DNA from: Arthrobacter sp. NicSoilB4
Lineage (GTDB): Bacteria > Actinomycetota > Actinomycetes > Actinomycetales > Micrococcaceae
Direction: 5' to 3'
DNA length: 64,000 bases
NCBI RefSeq assembly: GCF_019977335.1
Contig: NZ_AP024653.1
Span: forward strand, 1,178,001 to 1,242,000
Shown in pieces: positions 46,382-55,897 of this stretch (the stretch's first letter is position 1; every line of letters starts with the position of its first letter). Made by a program: the position numbers and the translations under genes. Under the pieces are notes generated by a model that had not been told where the DNA came from, ran no database searches, and saw only the letters and a program-made list of their open reading frames with translations.

Positions 46382-47854
46382 GTGCTGGTATTACTAGGAT
46401 TCGCCATGATCGCGGTATTCATGGTGCTGATCATGACCAAGAAGCTGACGCCCGTGCTGGCGCTCATCATCGTCCCCACAGTCTTCGGACTCTTCGCCGG
46501 AGCCGGGCTGGGCATCGGCCCCATGGTCATGGACTCCATGAAGTCGATGACGTCCACCGCGGCCCTGCTGATGTTCGCCATCATCTACTTCGGCCTGATG
46601 ATCGACGTCGGGCTCTTTGACCCCCTGGTCCGGTTCATCCTGCGTAAGCTGGGCAACGACCCCGCCAAGGTGGTCCTCGGCACGGCCATCCTGGCAGCGG
46701 CCGTGTCCCTCGACGGCGACGGCTCCACCACCTTCATCCTCACCACCGCGGCCATGCTGCCCGTCTACCTGCGGCTCAAGATGAGCCCCGTGGTGCTGAC
46801 CTGCGTGGCGGGCCTCGCCAACGGCACCATGAACATCCTGCCGTGGGGCGGCCCCACCGCCCGTGCCGCAACCGCGCTGAAGCTCGACGTCAACGATGTC
46901 TTCGTTCCGATGATCCCCTCGCTGATTGCCGGCCTCGTTGTGGTCTTCGTCTTCTCCTGGCTCCTGGGCCTGCAGGAACGCAACCGGCTCCGCGCCACGG
47001 CTCCGGAAATCTGGGGCACAGACAACACGTTCGACGGCGGCTCGGCCGACGGCGGCAGCGGCACCGGCCGCTTCGGGTTTGGCCGCACGGCATCCACCCC
47101 TGCCGGGGGAGTTGCCGCCGGACGCCCCTCCACGGGTAGTTCATCCGTAGCAGTCCTGGAGCGCACCGAGGACCTCGTCGACGACCGCGATTCCGCCATG
47201 GCGGACACCGCGCTGGACCCCAACCGCGCCACGCTGCGCCCCAAGCTGTTCTGGTTCAACCTCGGGCTGACGGTTGCGGTCATGGTCACGCTCGTCGCCA
47301 ACATCATTCCGCTGCCGTTCGTCTTTATGGTGGGCTCCGCCGTCGCGCTGCTGGTCAACTTCCCCAAGGTCAAGGACCAGGGCGCCCAGCTGATCGCCCA
47401 CGCACCGTCGATCGTCGCCGTCGTCAGCATGGTCATGGCCGCCGCCGTCCTCACCGGCGTCCTCAACGGCACGGGCATGGTCAAGGCCATGTCCGAATGG
47501 CTCGTCGCCATCATCCCCTCCGACATGGGCCCCTTCATGGCCGTCATCACCGGCGTCCTCAGCATTCCGATGACGTTCTTCATGAGCAACGATGCCTTCT
47601 ACTTCGGCGTCCTCCCGGTGCTCAGCGAGACCGCCGGGCACTACGGCGTCAGCGCAGTGGACATGGCCCGCGCCTCCATCACCGGCCAGCCCTTCCACCT
47701 GCAGAGCCCCCTGGTCCCCGCGATCCTGCTCCTGGTCTCCCTCGCCAAGGTGGACCTGGGCGACCACCACAAAAAGGTCCTCTGGCGCACCGCCGTCATC
47801 TCCCTGGTCATGCTCGGAGTAGGAGTCCTCACCGGAGCCATCGGCATCGGCTAA
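46382..47854 (+). CDS. CitMHS-family citrate:metal/proton transporter (490 aa)
   Basis: A polytopic membrane protein with CitMHS marks: LVLLGFAMIAVFMVLIMTKK at the N terminus, AAVSLDGDGSTTFILTTAAM, and NILPWGGPTARAA. It should import citrate, often as a complex with a divalent metal. The GTG at 46382 is chosen over the ATG at 46364 because AAGGAG sits 7 bases before the GTG, and the resulting N terminus matches the family. A Gly/Ser-rich cytoplasmic insert of about 85 residues (roughly 205-290) splits the two halves and looks disordered. The divergent sensor-regulator pair upstream is the likely controller. Confidence 0.92.
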   Translation: MLVLLGFAMIAVFMVLIMTKKLTPVLALIIVPTVFGLFAGAGLGIGPMVMDSMKSMTSTAALLMFAIIYFGLMIDVGLFDPLVRFILRKLGNDPAKVVLGTAILAAAVSLDGDGSTTFILTTAAMLPVYLRLKMSPVVLTCVAGLANGTMNILPWGGPTARAATALKLDVNDVFVPMIPSLIAGLVVVFVFSWLLGLQERNRLRATAPEIWGTDNTFDGGSADGGSGTGRFGFGRTASTPAGGVAAGRPSTGSSSVAVLERTEDLVDDRDSAMADTALDPNRATLRPKLFWFNLGLTVAVMVTLVANIIPLPFVFMVGSAVALLVNFPKVKDQGAQLIAHAPSIVAVVSMVMAAAVLTGVLNGTGMVKAMSEWLVAIIPSDMGPFMAVITGVLSIPMTFFMSNDAFYFGVLPVLSETAGHYGVSAVDMARASITGQPFHLQSPLVPAILLLVSLAKVDLGDHHKKVLWRTAVISLVMLGVGVLTGAIGIG

Positions 47855-47884
47855 CCACACCATCGAGCACCACAAGTAGACACA

Positions 47885-47930
47885 ACAAGAAAGCAGAGTG
47901 CGGAAGATTTTCCGCACTCTGCTTTCTTGT
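47885..47930 (+). terminator. Hairpin terminator after the citrate transporter gene (palindrome P5)
   Basis: Perfect 21-bp arms (47885-47905 and 47910-47930, each including GCAGAGTGCGGAA or its complement) around a 4-base loop, 31 bp after the transporter stop. The right arm ends CTTTCTTGT, mildly T-rich. It lies in the 356-bp gap 47855-48210, which also holds copy 2 of the structured repeat. Confidence 0.85.
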
Positions 47931-47982
47931 CTAACCGCCCTGAAGGCCGGGACAGCAACAGGTGGCGGAGGCACATCGGCGA

Positions 47983-48105
47983 CAGGCCGGGCATCCGGAA
48001 GCGTGCGTCTAAGCGAGTGCCCCGCCGTCGGGTTCCCTGCCCGAGCTTGCGAGGGGAGGGAGCGGCGGCGTGTACGAGCGAGCACGCGGAGGATCGTCCG
48101 GCCTG
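47983..48105. repeat. Structured dispersed repeat, copy 2
   Basis: This is the second copy of the folded element at 1131-1261. The outer arms here are CAGGCCGG (47983-47990) and CCGGCCTG (48098-48105): the sequence differs from copy 1 but pairing is kept. GCGTGC/GCACGC is unchanged. In the middle stem, CGCCG pairs CGGCG where copy 1 has CACCG and CGGTG. The motifs GCGTGCGTCTAAGC, CGAGCTTGCGAGG and GTGTACGAGCGAGCACGC are shared. It lies between the citrate transporter terminator and gatC. Confidence 0.75.
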
Positions 48106-48210
48106 GCTCCGGAAGGCGAGGCGCCGTAAGGCGGCAGCCGTCCGACGGCGGCAGGGCGTACAGACACGTAGACTGGGACGGAAAATAATCCGAACTTGCA
48201 GGGGAGATCC

Positions 48211-48507
48211 ATGGCTGCGATCAACCGCGACGACGTCGCGCATCTCGCGCGTCTCGCGCACATCGAGATGAGTGCAGAAGAGCTGGACCGGATGGCCGGC
48301 GAACTCGCCGTCATCGTCGATTCAGTGAAGTCCGTCAGTGAAGCCGCCGGTGATGACGTCCCGGCCACGTCCCACCCGATTCCGCTGACGAATGTGTTCC
48401 GCGAGGACGTTGTGGGCCACACTTTCACGGCCGAGCAGGCACTCTCCGGCGCTCCCGATGCGTACGAAGGCCGCTTCAAGGTCCCGGCAATCCTGGATGA
48501 GGGCTAA
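48211..48507 (+). CDS. gatC: Asp-tRNA(Asn)/Glu-tRNA(Gln) amidotransferase subunit C (98 aa)
   Basis: GatC is the small linker that holds GatA and GatB together. The sequence has the family opening [21 protein letters not shown] and the C-terminal [14 protein letters not shown] at 48211 follows GGGGAGA. It leads the gatCAB operon, with gatA 4 bp after its stop codon. The complex converts mis-acylated Glu-tRNA(Gln) or Asp-tRNA(Asn) to the correct amide form. Confidence 0.95.
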   Translation: MAAINRDDVAHLARLAHIEMSAEELDRMAGELAVIVDSVKSVSEAAGDDVPATSHPIPLTNVFREDVVGHTFTAEQALSGAPDAYEGRFKVPAILDEG

Positions 48508-48511
48508 GAAC

Positions 48512-50095
48512 ATGACTGAAAACAACGAACTGATCCGCTCCTCCGCCGCAGCGCTCGCCGGCAAGCTCGCCGCCCGCGAAGTCACCGCCGTCGAGGTCAC
48601 CCAGGCGCACCTGGACCGCATCGCCGCCGTCGACGGCAAGGTCAACGCCTTCCTGCACGTCAACACCGAAGAGGCGCTCGCCGTCGCCGCCGAGGTGGAC
48701 GCGATCCGCGCAGCCGGCGGTGCCGCCGCCGAAGAGCTGCACGCCCTCGCCGGCGTCCCGATCGCGGTCAAGGACCTGATCGTCACCGTCGGCCAGCCCA
48801 CCACGGCCGGCTCGAAGATCCTCGAAGGCTGGCACAGCCCCTACGACGCCACCGTGGTCAAGCGCCTCCGCGCCGCCAAGATGCCGATCCTGGGCAAGAC
48901 CAACCTGGACGAATTCGCGATGGGCTCCTCCACCGAGCACTCCGCCTTCGGCCCCACCCACAACCCTTGGGACCTGGACCGCATCCCCGGCGGCTCCGGC
49001 GGCGGCTCCGCTGCCGCCGTGGCGGCCTTCGAAGCCCCGCTTGCCCTCGGCACCGACACCGGCGGCTCGATCCGCCAGCCCGGCGCCGTCACCGGCACCG
49101 TCGGCGTGAAGCCCACCTACGGCGGCGTGTCCCGCTATGGCGCGATCGCCATGGCCTCCTCGCTGGACCAGATCGGCCCCGTCTCCCGCACCGTGCTGGA
49201 TTCCGCCCTGCTGCACCAGGTCATCGGCGGGCACGACCCCCACGACTCCACGTCGCTGCCGGACCCGCTGGAGGACCTCGTGGCCGCAGCATCGGTCGGC
49301 AACGTGCACGGCATGAAGATCGGCATCATCAAGGAACTCCACGGCGAGGGCTACCAGGCCGGCGTCGAGAACCGCTTCAACGAATCCCTCGAGCTGCTCA
49401 AGGGCGCCGGGGCCGAAATCGTCGAGGTTTCCTGCCCCAACTTCAAGTACGCCCTGGGTGCCTACTACCTGATCATGCCCTCCGAGGCCTCCTCCAACCT
49501 GGCCAAGTTCGACGGCGTCCGGTTCGGCCTGCGGGTCCTGCCCGAGGACGGCCCGATGACCATTGAACGGGTCATGGGCGCCACCCGCGCCGCCGGCTTC
49601 GGCGACGAGGTCAAGCGCCGCATCATCCTGGGCACCTACGCCCTGAGCGCCGGCTACTACGACGCCTACTACGGCTCGGCCCAGAAGGTGCGCACGCTCA
49701 TCCAGCGCGACTTCGACGCCGCGTTCGCCAAGGCCGACGTGCTGATCTCCCCGACGGCGCCGACCACGGCGTTCAAGCTCGGCGAGAAGCTCAACGACCC
49801 CCTGGCGATGTACCTCAACGACGTCGCCACCATCCCCGCCAACATGGCCGGCGTCCCGGGGCTGTCCCTGCCCGGCGGCCTGGCCGACGAGGACGGGCTG
49901 CCGGTCGGCGTCCAGCTGCTCGCCCCGGCCCGCCAGGACGCGCGGCTGTACCGGGTCGGCGCGGTGCTCGAATCCCTGCTCGAGGCGCAGTGGGGCGGGC
50001 CGCTGCTCGACAAGGCCCCGTCGCTGACGGGCCCTTCGCTGACGGGCTCCGCCCTTACTGATGCTGCCGCTTCGAGCCACGGAGGTTCCCACTAA
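48512..50095 (+). CDS. gatA: Asp-tRNA(Asn)/Glu-tRNA(Gln) amidotransferase subunit A (527 aa)
   Basis: GatA releases ammonia from glutamine or asparagine for the tRNA-bound amide. The amidase signature is complete: catalytic Lys in [11 protein letters not shown], cis-Ser in [12 protein letters not shown], and nucleophilic Ser in [14 protein letters not shown]. The length is normal, with a short extra C-terminal tail of Ser/Thr/Ala. ATG at 48512 follows closely on gatC, and the stop shares one base with the gatB start (TAATG), so translation is coupled. Confidence 0.97.
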   Translation: MTENNELIRSSAAALAGKLAAREVTAVEVTQAHLDRIAAVDGKVNAFLHVNTEEALAVAAEVDAIRAAGGAAAEELHALAGVPIAVKDLIVTVGQPTTAGSKILEGWHSPYDATVVKRLRAAKMPILGKTNLDEFAMGSSTEHSAFGPTHNPWDLDRIPGGSGGGSAAAVAAFEAPLALGTDTGGSIRQPGAVTGTVGVKPTYGGVSRYGAIAMASSLDQIGPVSRTVLDSALLHQVIGGHDPHDSTSLPDPLEDLVAAASVGNVHGMKIGIIKELHGEGYQAGVENRFNESLELLKGAGAEIVEVSCPNFKYALGAYYLIMPSEASSNLAKFDGVRFGLRVLPEDGPMTIERVMGATRAAGFGDEVKRRIILGTYALSAGYYDAYYGSAQKVRTLIQRDFDAAFAKADVLISPTAPTTAFKLGEKLNDPLAMYLNDVATIPANMAGVPGLSLPGGLADEDGLPVGVQLLAPARQDARLYRVGAVLESLLEAQWGGPLLDKAPSLTGPSLTGSALTDAAASSHGGSH

Positions 50096-51600
50096 TGACT
50101 GACGCAACCCTCAGCTTCGAAGAGGCGATGGAGAAGTACGACCCCGTCCTCGGCTTCGAGGTCCACGTGGAGCTCAACACCAAGACAAAGATGTTCTCCT
50201 CCGCCCCGAACGTGTTCGGCGACGAGCCCAACACCAACGTCAACGAGGTGGACCTCGGCATGCCCGGCGTGCTGCCCGTGGTGAACAAGACCGCGATCGA
50301 GTCCTCGATCAAGATCGGCCTGGCGCTGAACTGCAAGATCGCCGAGACCTGCCGCTTCGCCCGGAAGAACTACTTCTACCCGGACACCCCGAAGAACTTC
50401 CAGACCTCCCAGTACGACGAGCCCATCGCGTACGACGGGTACCTCGACATCGAGCTCTCCGACGGCACCGTGTTCCGGGTCGAAATCGAACGCGCCCACA
50501 TGGAGGAGGACGCCGGCAAGCTGACCCACATGGGCGGCGCCGCCGGCCGCATCCAGGGCGCGGACTATTCCCTCGTGGACTACAACCGCTCCGGCGTGCC
50601 GCTGGTCGAGATCGTCACCAAGCCGATCGAGGGCGCCGGCAGCCGCGCGCCGGAGCTCGCGAAGGCCTACGTGGCCGCGGTCCGCGAGATCGTCAAGAAC
50701 CTCGGCGTTTCGGACGCGAAGATGGAACGCGGCAACGTGCGCTGCGACGCCAATGTCTCGCTTCGCCCGCACGGCCGCGAACGCTTCGGCATCCGCTCCG
50801 AGACGAAGAACGTCAACTCGCTGCGTGCCGTCGAGCACGCCGTCCACTACGAGATCCGGCGGCACGCCGCCGTCCTGGAATCCGGCGAGCCGGTCATCCA
50901 GGAAACCCGCCACTGGCACGAGGACACCCGGTCCACCACCTCTGGCCGGCCCAAGTCCGACGCCGACGACTACCGCTACTTCCCGGAACCGGACCTGGTG
51001 CCGATCACCGCTTCCCGCGAGTGGGTAGAGGAGCTCCGGGCCACGCTGCCTGAGCCGCCGGCCGCCCGCCGCAAGCGCCTGCAGGCCGACTGGGGCTACT
51101 CCGACCTGGAGTTCCGCGACGTCGTCAACGCCGGCGTGATGGATGAGATCGAGGAAACCATCGCCGCCGGCGCCACCGCCACCGTGGCCCGCAAATGGTG
51201 GATGGGCGAGATCGTCGGACGCGCCAAGAACGCCGACGTCGATCCCGGCCAGCTCGGCGTCGAACCGGCCACCATCGTGGAACTGAACAAGATGGTCGAA
51301 GGCGGCAAGATCAACAACAAGATGGCCACCGAGGTCCTCGACGGCGTCCTCGCCGGCGAAGGCACTCCGGCGGAGATCGTGGAGAAGCGCGGCCTCGCCG
51401 TGGTCTCCGACGACGGTCCCCTCCTGGAAGCCATCGACGCGGCACTCGCCGCGCAGCCCGGCGTCGCGGACAAGATCCGCGCCGGCAAGCTTCAGGCGAT
51501 CGGCGCGATCGTCGGAGGCGTTATGAAGGCCACCCGCGGCCAGGCCGACGCCGGCCGGGTCAAGGAGCTGATCCTGGAACGCCTCGGCGTCGAAGGTTAG
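50095..51600 (+). CDS. gatB: Asp-tRNA(Asn)/Glu-tRNA(Gln) amidotransferase subunit B (501 aa)
   Basis: GatB activates the tRNA-bound carboxylate with ATP and binds the tRNA. Family signatures are GFEVHVELNTKTKMFSSAPN, DYNRSGVPLVEIVT, and the cradle motifs MERGNVRCDANVSLRP and DYRYFPEPDLVP; the helical YqeY-like tail (GVMKATRGQADAGRVKELI) closes it. It is the last gene of gatCAB; a long hairpin follows at 51623-51678. Confidence 0.97.
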   Translation: MTDATLSFEEAMEKYDPVLGFEVHVELNTKTKMFSSAPNVFGDEPNTNVNEVDLGMPGVLPVVNKTAIESSIKIGLALNCKIAETCRFARKNYFYPDTPKNFQTSQYDEPIAYDGYLDIELSDGTVFRVEIERAHMEEDAGKLTHMGGAAGRIQGADYSLVDYNRSGVPLVEIVTKPIEGAGSRAPELAKAYVAAVREIVKNLGVSDAKMERGNVRCDANVSLRPHGRERFGIRSETKNVNSLRAVEHAVHYEIRRHAAVLESGEPVIQETRHWHEDTRSTTSGRPKSDADDYRYFPEPDLVPITASREWVEELRATLPEPPAARRKRLQADWGYSDLEFRDVVNAGVMDEIEETIAAGATATVARKWWMGEIVGRAKNADVDPGQLGVEPATIVELNKMVEGGKINNKMATEVLDGVLAGEGTPAEIVEKRGLAVVSDDGPLLEAIDAALAAQPGVADKIRAGKLQAIGAIVGGVMKATRGQADAGRVKELILERLGVEG

Positions 51601-51622
51601 GCCCTAGCCGGGCACCACCCAT

Positions 51623-51678
51623 CAAGCTCGCAGTTGTTGTCGTTCTGTTCGATCAGAACGGCAACAACTGCGGGCTTG
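51623..51678 (+). terminator. Hairpin after gatB with 25-bp arms (palindrome P4)
   Basis: The arms 51623-51647 and 51654-51678 pair over 25 positions around TTCGAT; the only two departures are G opposite T, which still pair as G-U in RNA. The core reads GCAGTTGTTGTCGTTCTG. It lies 22 bp after the gatB stop and is the likely operon terminator. No T-tract follows. Confidence 0.83.
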
Positions 51679-51775
51679 TCGGGTTAACGGAGGGGCATGT
51701 TCAGGCCGCCATTCCGGCCCTATGCTGGTGCCCAAGGTTCCGGTGTCAGGCCGGGCGCAGGGGGAAGGCGAACCG

Positions 51776-52420
51776 ATGGCGGTTCAACAGCGCACCGGAT
51801 GGCGAAGTGTTGTATTGGCAGGCGGAATCGTCGCCGCCCTCAGCGGGGCCGGGGCGGCTGCGGTTTGGGCGGGTACCGCGCAGTCCGCGACGCCGCTAAC
51901 CAGCCCCACGACTTCGGCGGCCCAGCCACCCGGCAGTTCGCCCGCAGAGGGGCAGGCCCACAAGAAAAACCGTGCCGTGCCACTGCATGCCGAAAGCGTG
52001 GTCAAAAACGGCGACGGCGGATTCGAGACTCGGCTGACGCAGCAGGGCACTATCGAGGCCGTTAGCAGTGCCTCGATCACAGTCAAGAGCGAGGACGGCT
52101 TCAGCCAGACCTACGCCATCAATGCCGGAACAAAAGTCGCGAAACTGCCCCCTCCCGCCGCTGACGGCACCATGCCGAGAGACAGCACGGGAAAGCGGCT
52201 CAAGCCCACCGCAGCTACCGCGGCGGACCTCACGACCGGGGAACAGGTGCGGATCGCAGACGTCAAGGACGGGTCCGGCATCACCGCCGGGCAGATTGTT
52301 GCCGGAGCCCCGGGCGCTCAGGGGCCGGGCAACGGATTGGGCAGGGGGCTGGGCAACGGATTGGGCAAGCAACTTGGAAACGGGCACTGGAAGGACAAGG
52401 CCGCGGGGCAGGCCCCCTAG
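51776..52420 (+). CDS. Exported or membrane-anchored hypothetical protein (214 aa)
   Basis: An N-terminal basic region and one hydrophobic helix (SVVLAGGIVAALSGAGAAAVW, about residues 10-30) act as a signal or anchor. After a Ser/Pro/Thr linker comes a domain with LTQQGTIEAVSSASITVKSE and GEQVRIADVKDGSGITAGQI, which resembles DUF5666-type beta-rich repeats. The tail is Gly-rich (GNGLGRGLGNGLGKQLGNG). No function can be assigned. ATG at 51776 follows GGGGGAAGG; the longer frame starting at 51722 is not supported. Confidence 0.72.
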   Translation: MAVQQRTGWRSVVLAGGIVAALSGAGAAAVWAGTAQSATPLTSPTTSAAQPPGSSPAEGQAHKKNRAVPLHAESVVKNGDGGFETRLTQQGTIEAVSSASITVKSEDGFSQTYAINAGTKVAKLPPPAADGTMPRDSTGKRLKPTAATAADLTTGEQVRIADVKDGSGITAGQIVAGAPGAQGPGNGLGRGLGNGLGKQLGNGHWKDKAAGQAP

Positions 52421-52427
52421 GGCCGGA

Positions 52428-53333
52428 TCAGGTGACCAGTTCGGTCATGATGGTCTGCAGCGCTTCGCAGACCATCATGACCGACGTGCGTTTCAGGTTC
52501 TCCGGACGGGCCAGGACGTCGATCCGCCGCCGGGTGCTGATGCCTTCGAGCGGCCGCAGCACAATGTCCGGGTTCAGCACCGGCCGCGCCGTGTACCGGG
52601 GGAGCAGGCCGATCACGCTCCCGGTCGCCACGAGCGCTGCCACCGTCGAGTAGTCGTTGATCCGGTGCACGATGTTCAGTTCCCGGCTGGAGACGGCAGC
52701 GACGGCGGAGAGCACGTCCGCGGGGGAGTACCCGGTGCGGCTGGTCACCCAGGGTTCGCCGACGACGTCGTCCGCCGTCACCGCCCGCTGGCCGGCCAGC
52801 CGGTGCCCTGCCGGCAGCGCGACGTCCAGCGGCTCGTGCGCTAGCGGAAAGACCGCGACGCGTTCCTCGGGCCAGCGCGGGCTGTGGTCCATCCTGTGCG
52901 CCAGCACCAGGTCATACCGGGCCGTGAGCGCCGGGAAGTCCTGCTGCGCCACGTCCTCGTCGCTGAGCAGGATCCGCGGCTGCCCGGGGCCGTCCAGCAG
53001 CCTGGCGAGCGGCGCGAACAGCGCCTGCCCCGCGCTGTGGAAGCCGCTCAGCGTCACCGGCGCCACCGGGGACCCGTGGTACGCCCCGATCGCCGTCCGG
53101 GCGTCGGCCATGGCACTGACGACGGCGGCCCCGGCATCGGCGAGCACCTGGCCGGCCTCGGTCAGGACCAGGTTGCGGCCCTCCTTGCGCGTCAGCGGCA
53201 CCTCCACCGATTTCTGCAGCGCAGTCAGCTGCTGCGACACCGCGGACGGCGTGACCAGCAGGGTTTCGGCGACCGCCTTGACGCTGCCGAGGGCACCCAG
53301 TTCACGGAGCATCTCAAGCTGGTGGATTTCCAT
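52428..53333 (-). CDS. LysR-family transcriptional regulator (301 aa)
   Basis: An N-terminal winged helix-turn-helix (LRELGALGSVKAVAETLLVT, then PSAVSQQLTAL) and a periplasmic-binding-like effector domain are both complete. It is divergent from tdh-kbl, 189 bp apart, and so is a good candidate to control threonine breakdown; the effector is unknown. ATG at 53331-53333. The last 20 or so codons contain a perfect 17-bp inverted repeat (52442-52483) that is unusual for coding DNA. Confidence 0.92.
   Translation of the reverse strand: MEIHQLEMLRELGALGSVKAVAETLLVTPSAVSQQLTALQKSVEVPLTRKEGRNLVLTEAGQVLADAGAAVVSAMADARTAIGAYHGSPVAPVTLSGFHSAGQALFAPLARLLDGPGQPRILLSDEDVAQQDFPALTARYDLVLAHRMDHSPRWPEERVAVFPLAHEPLDVALPAGHRLAGQRAVTADDVVGEPWVTSRTGYSPADVLSAVAAVSSRELNIVHRINDYSTVAALVATGSVIGLLPRYTARPVLNPDIVLRPLEGISTRRRIDVLARPENLKRTSVMMVCEALQTIMTELVT
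52442..52483 (-). repeat. Perfect inverted repeat inside the 3' end of the LysR gene
   Basis: CGGTCATGATGGTCTGC (52442-52458) and GCAGACCATCATGACCG (52467-52483) are exact complements with an 8-base loop. The hairpin begins 14 bp before the gene end and is read through as codons for SVMMVCEALQTIMTE. It may double as a terminator for the regulator transcript. Confidence 0.85.
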
Positions 53334-53362
53334 GCCGTCCAGTCTATGCGCAAGTGATAACT

Positions 53363-53375
53363 AAATCGTCGATTG
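53363..53375. promoter_or_regulatory. Candidate LysR binding site in the LysR-tdh gap
   Basis: AATCG (53364-53368) and CGATT (53370-53374) form a short inverted repeat within an AT-rich patch, about 30 bp upstream of the LysR start and about 150 bp upstream of tdh. LysR regulators bind such dyads in divergent promoters. Nearer tdh, GACGATGAACACA is tandemly doubled (53482-53494 and 53497-53509). Both are weak evidence. Confidence 0.3.
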
Positions 53376-53522
53376 AGAAAAATGCGGTTGTGCTAACGCT
53401 TTCCAGCGGCTCTAATGGGGTGAGTTGACCCACAGGAGCTGCCGCGGCGGCGCACCACAACGTGCTTGTGAACGCAGTCTCGACGATGAACACACTGACG
53501 ATGAACACAGTTAGGAAGGCCC

Positions 53523-54569
53523 ATGAAGGCTCTCTACAAGTCCGGCGCCCACGCAGGATTCGAACTCGTCGACCGCCCGGAGCCTGAAACCGGCCCCGGC
53601 GACGTCAAGATCCGCGTCATGACCACCGGCATCTGCGGTACCGACCTGCACATCCAGTCCTGGGACGCCTGGGCGCAGGGCATCATCAACGCCCCGCTGA
53701 TCGCCGGCCACGAGTTCTACGGCGAGGTCGTCGAGATCGGCGAGGACGTCCTGGACGTCAAAATCGGCGACCGCGTCTCCGGCGAGGGCCACATCGTCTG
53801 CGGCATCTGCCGCAACTGCCGCGCCGGCCGCAGGCAGATGTGCATCAACACCGTCAGCGTCGGCGTCCAGCGCGACGGCGCCTTCGCCGAGTTCGTCGTG
53901 ATCCCCGAGACCAACGTCTGGGTCCACACCGACGCCTCGGTCACCCCAGAACTCGGCGCCATCTTCGACCCCTTCGGCAACGCCGTCCACACCGCGCTCA
54001 GCTTCCCCCTCGTCGGCGAGGACGTGCTGATCACCGGCGCCGGGCCCATCGGCCTGATGGCGATCGCCGTCGCCCGCCACGCCGGCGCCCGCAAGATCGC
54101 CATCACGGACGTATCAGCCCCGCGGCTGGAACTCGCCCGCAAGCTCGGCGTCGACCTCGCGATCGATGTCTCGAAGATGCGGGTCAAGGACGCCCAGCGC
54201 GAACTGGGCATGCGCGAAGGCTTCGACATCGGCATGGAAATGTCGGGACACCCCACGGCGCTGCCTGAGATGATCGACAACATGAACCACGGCGGCCGGA
54301 TCGCGATGCTGGGCCTGCCCAGCCAGTCCATCGACATCAACTGGGGCAAGGTGGTCACGCACATGCTGACCATGAAAGGCATCTACGGCCGCGAAATGTT
54401 CGAGACCTGGTATGCCATGAGCGCCATGCTGTCCTCCAACCCGGTACTGCACGCCAACATCTCCGCCGTCGTGACGGACACCCTTCCTGCCACCGACTGG
54501 GAGAAGGGCTTCGAGATTGCCCGGGCCGGTGTCGGTGGCAAGGTGGTCCTCGACTGGACCTGCTTCTAA
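53523..54569 (+). CDS. tdh: L-threonine 3-dehydrogenase (348 aa)
   Basis: Tdh oxidises threonine to 2-amino-3-ketobutyrate with NAD+. It is a zinc medium-chain dehydrogenase: catalytic zinc ligands in [15 protein letters not shown] and [12 protein letters not shown], a structural zinc loop [15 protein letters not shown], and the nucleotide motif [24 protein letters not shown] is typical of Tdh rather than other alcohol dehydrogenases. ATG at 53523 follows TTAGGAAGG. It is followed 50 bp later by kbl, which consumes its product. Confidence 0.95.
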   Translation: MKALYKSGAHAGFELVDRPEPETGPGDVKIRVMTTGICGTDLHIQSWDAWAQGIINAPLIAGHEFYGEVVEIGEDVLDVKIGDRVSGEGHIVCGICRNCRAGRRQMCINTVSVGVQRDGAFAEFVVIPETNVWVHTDASVTPELGAIFDPFGNAVHTALSFPLVGEDVLITGAGPIGLMAIAVARHAGARKIAITDVSAPRLELARKLGVDLAIDVSKMRVKDAQRELGMREGFDIGMEMSGHPTALPEMIDNMNHGGRIAMLGLPSQSIDINWGKVVTHMLTMKGIYGREMFETWYAMSAMLSSNPVLHANISAVVTDTLPATDWEKGFEIARAGVGGKVVLDWTCF

Positions 54570-54619
54570 CCCGCCCCCGTTTCGGCCCACCGACCCCCAC
54601 CAGCTGAGGAGCACAACCC

Positions 54620-55834
54620 ATGTATTCAGCCATCAAGGACCAGCTGCAGCACGAACTGGACGAGATCCGCAGCGCCGGCCTGTTCAAGACCGAGCGGCAC
54701 ATTGACTCGCCCCAGGCGAACCACATCAAGGCCGGCCAGATCGGCGAGTCCAGCGCGGACGTGCTGAACTTCTGTGCCAACAACTACCTGGGCCTCGCGG
54801 ACCACCCGGAGATCATCGCCGCCGCCAAGGCCGCGATGGACGAGCGCGGCTTCGGCATGGCCAGTGTCCGCTTCATCTGCGGCACCCAGGATCTGCACCT
54901 GGCCCTCGAGGAACGCGTGTCCAAGTTCCTCGGCACCGAGGACACCATCCTCTTCTCCAGCTGCTTCGACGCCAACGGCGGCGTGTTCGAATCGCTCTTC
55001 GGCCCGGAAGACGCCGTCATCTCCGACGCGCTCAACCACGCCTCGATCATCGACGGCATCCGGCTCTGCAAGGCCCAGCGCTTCCGCTACGCCAACCAGG
55101 ACATGGCGGACCTCGAAGCCAAGCTGATCGAGGCCACCACGCAGGAGAACCCGGCCCGCCGCAAGATCATCGTCACGGACGGCGTCTTCTCGATGGACGG
55201 CTTCCTCGCCCCGCTGGAGGCGATCTGCGACCTCGCGGAAAAGTACGACGCCATGGTCATGGTGGACGATTCCCACGCCGTCGGCTTCATGGGCTCCAGC
55301 GGCGCGGGCACCCCGGAGCACGCCGGCGTCTCGGACCGCGTGGACATCTACACCGGCACCTTCGGCAAGGCCCTCGGTGGCGCGTCCGGCGGCTACGTCT
55401 CCGGCCGCCGCGAAGTCATCGCCATGCTCCGGCAGAAGGCCCGCCCGTACCTGTTCTCCAACTCGCTGGCCCCGGCCATCGTTGCGGCCACGCTGAAGGC
55501 CCTGGACCTCGTGGAGAACTCCGGCGAGCTGCGCAGCAAGCTCTTCGCCAACGCCGAACTCTTCCGGAGCCGCATGTCCGAGGAGGGCTTCGAGCTGCTC
55601 CCGGGCGAGCACGCGATCGTCCCGGTGATGTTCGGCGACGCCGTGATGGCCGCCAAGGTGGCCGACTCCATGCTGCACAACGGCGTCTTCGTGACGGCGT
55701 TCAGCTACCCGGTGGTCCCCAAGGGCGCCGCGCGGATCCGCGTCCAGCTCTCCGCCGCGCACAGCGCCGACGACGTCGAGTCCTGCGTGCAGGCCTTCGT
55801 GCGCAGCCGCGAGTCGGTGGCCGCAGCCTCGTAG
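54620..55834 (+). CDS. kbl: Glycine C-acetyltransferase / 2-amino-3-ketobutyrate CoA ligase (404 aa)
   Basis: Kbl cleaves 2-amino-3-ketobutyrate with CoA to glycine and acetyl-CoA. It is a pyridoxal-phosphate enzyme of the alpha-oxoamine synthase group: [47 protein letters not shown], and the Schiff-base Lys in [20 protein letters not shown] at 54620 follows GAGGAG. With tdh it forms the two-step threonine-to-glycine route. Confidence 0.96.
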   Translation: MYSAIKDQLQHELDEIRSAGLFKTERHIDSPQANHIKAGQIGESSADVLNFCANNYLGLADHPEIIAAAKAAMDERGFGMASVRFICGTQDLHLALEERVSKFLGTEDTILFSSCFDANGGVFESLFGPEDAVISDALNHASIIDGIRLCKAQRFRYANQDMADLEAKLIEATTQENPARRKIIVTDGVFSMDGFLAPLEAICDLAEKYDAMVMVDDSHAVGFMGSSGAGTPEHAGVSDRVDIYTGTFGKALGGASGGYVSGRREVIAMLRQKARPYLFSNSLAPAIVAATLKALDLVENSGELRSKLFANAELFRSRMSEEGFELLPGEHAIVPVMFGDAVMAAKVADSMLHNGVFVTAFSYPVVPKGAARIRVQLSAAHSADDVESCVQAFVRSRESVAAAS

Positions 55835-55897
55835 CGCCCTGCCGGCCGCGGTGCGAAAGTGCTGACGTGACCTCCTGTCGGGTGCAAGGATGGAGGC

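Noticed and set aside
47141..48085. Minus-strand frame opposite the citrate transporter and the structured repeat
   Set aside because: No domain, shadow composition; its N-terminal likeness to the frame at 1033-1239 is due to the repeated element, not to a protein family.
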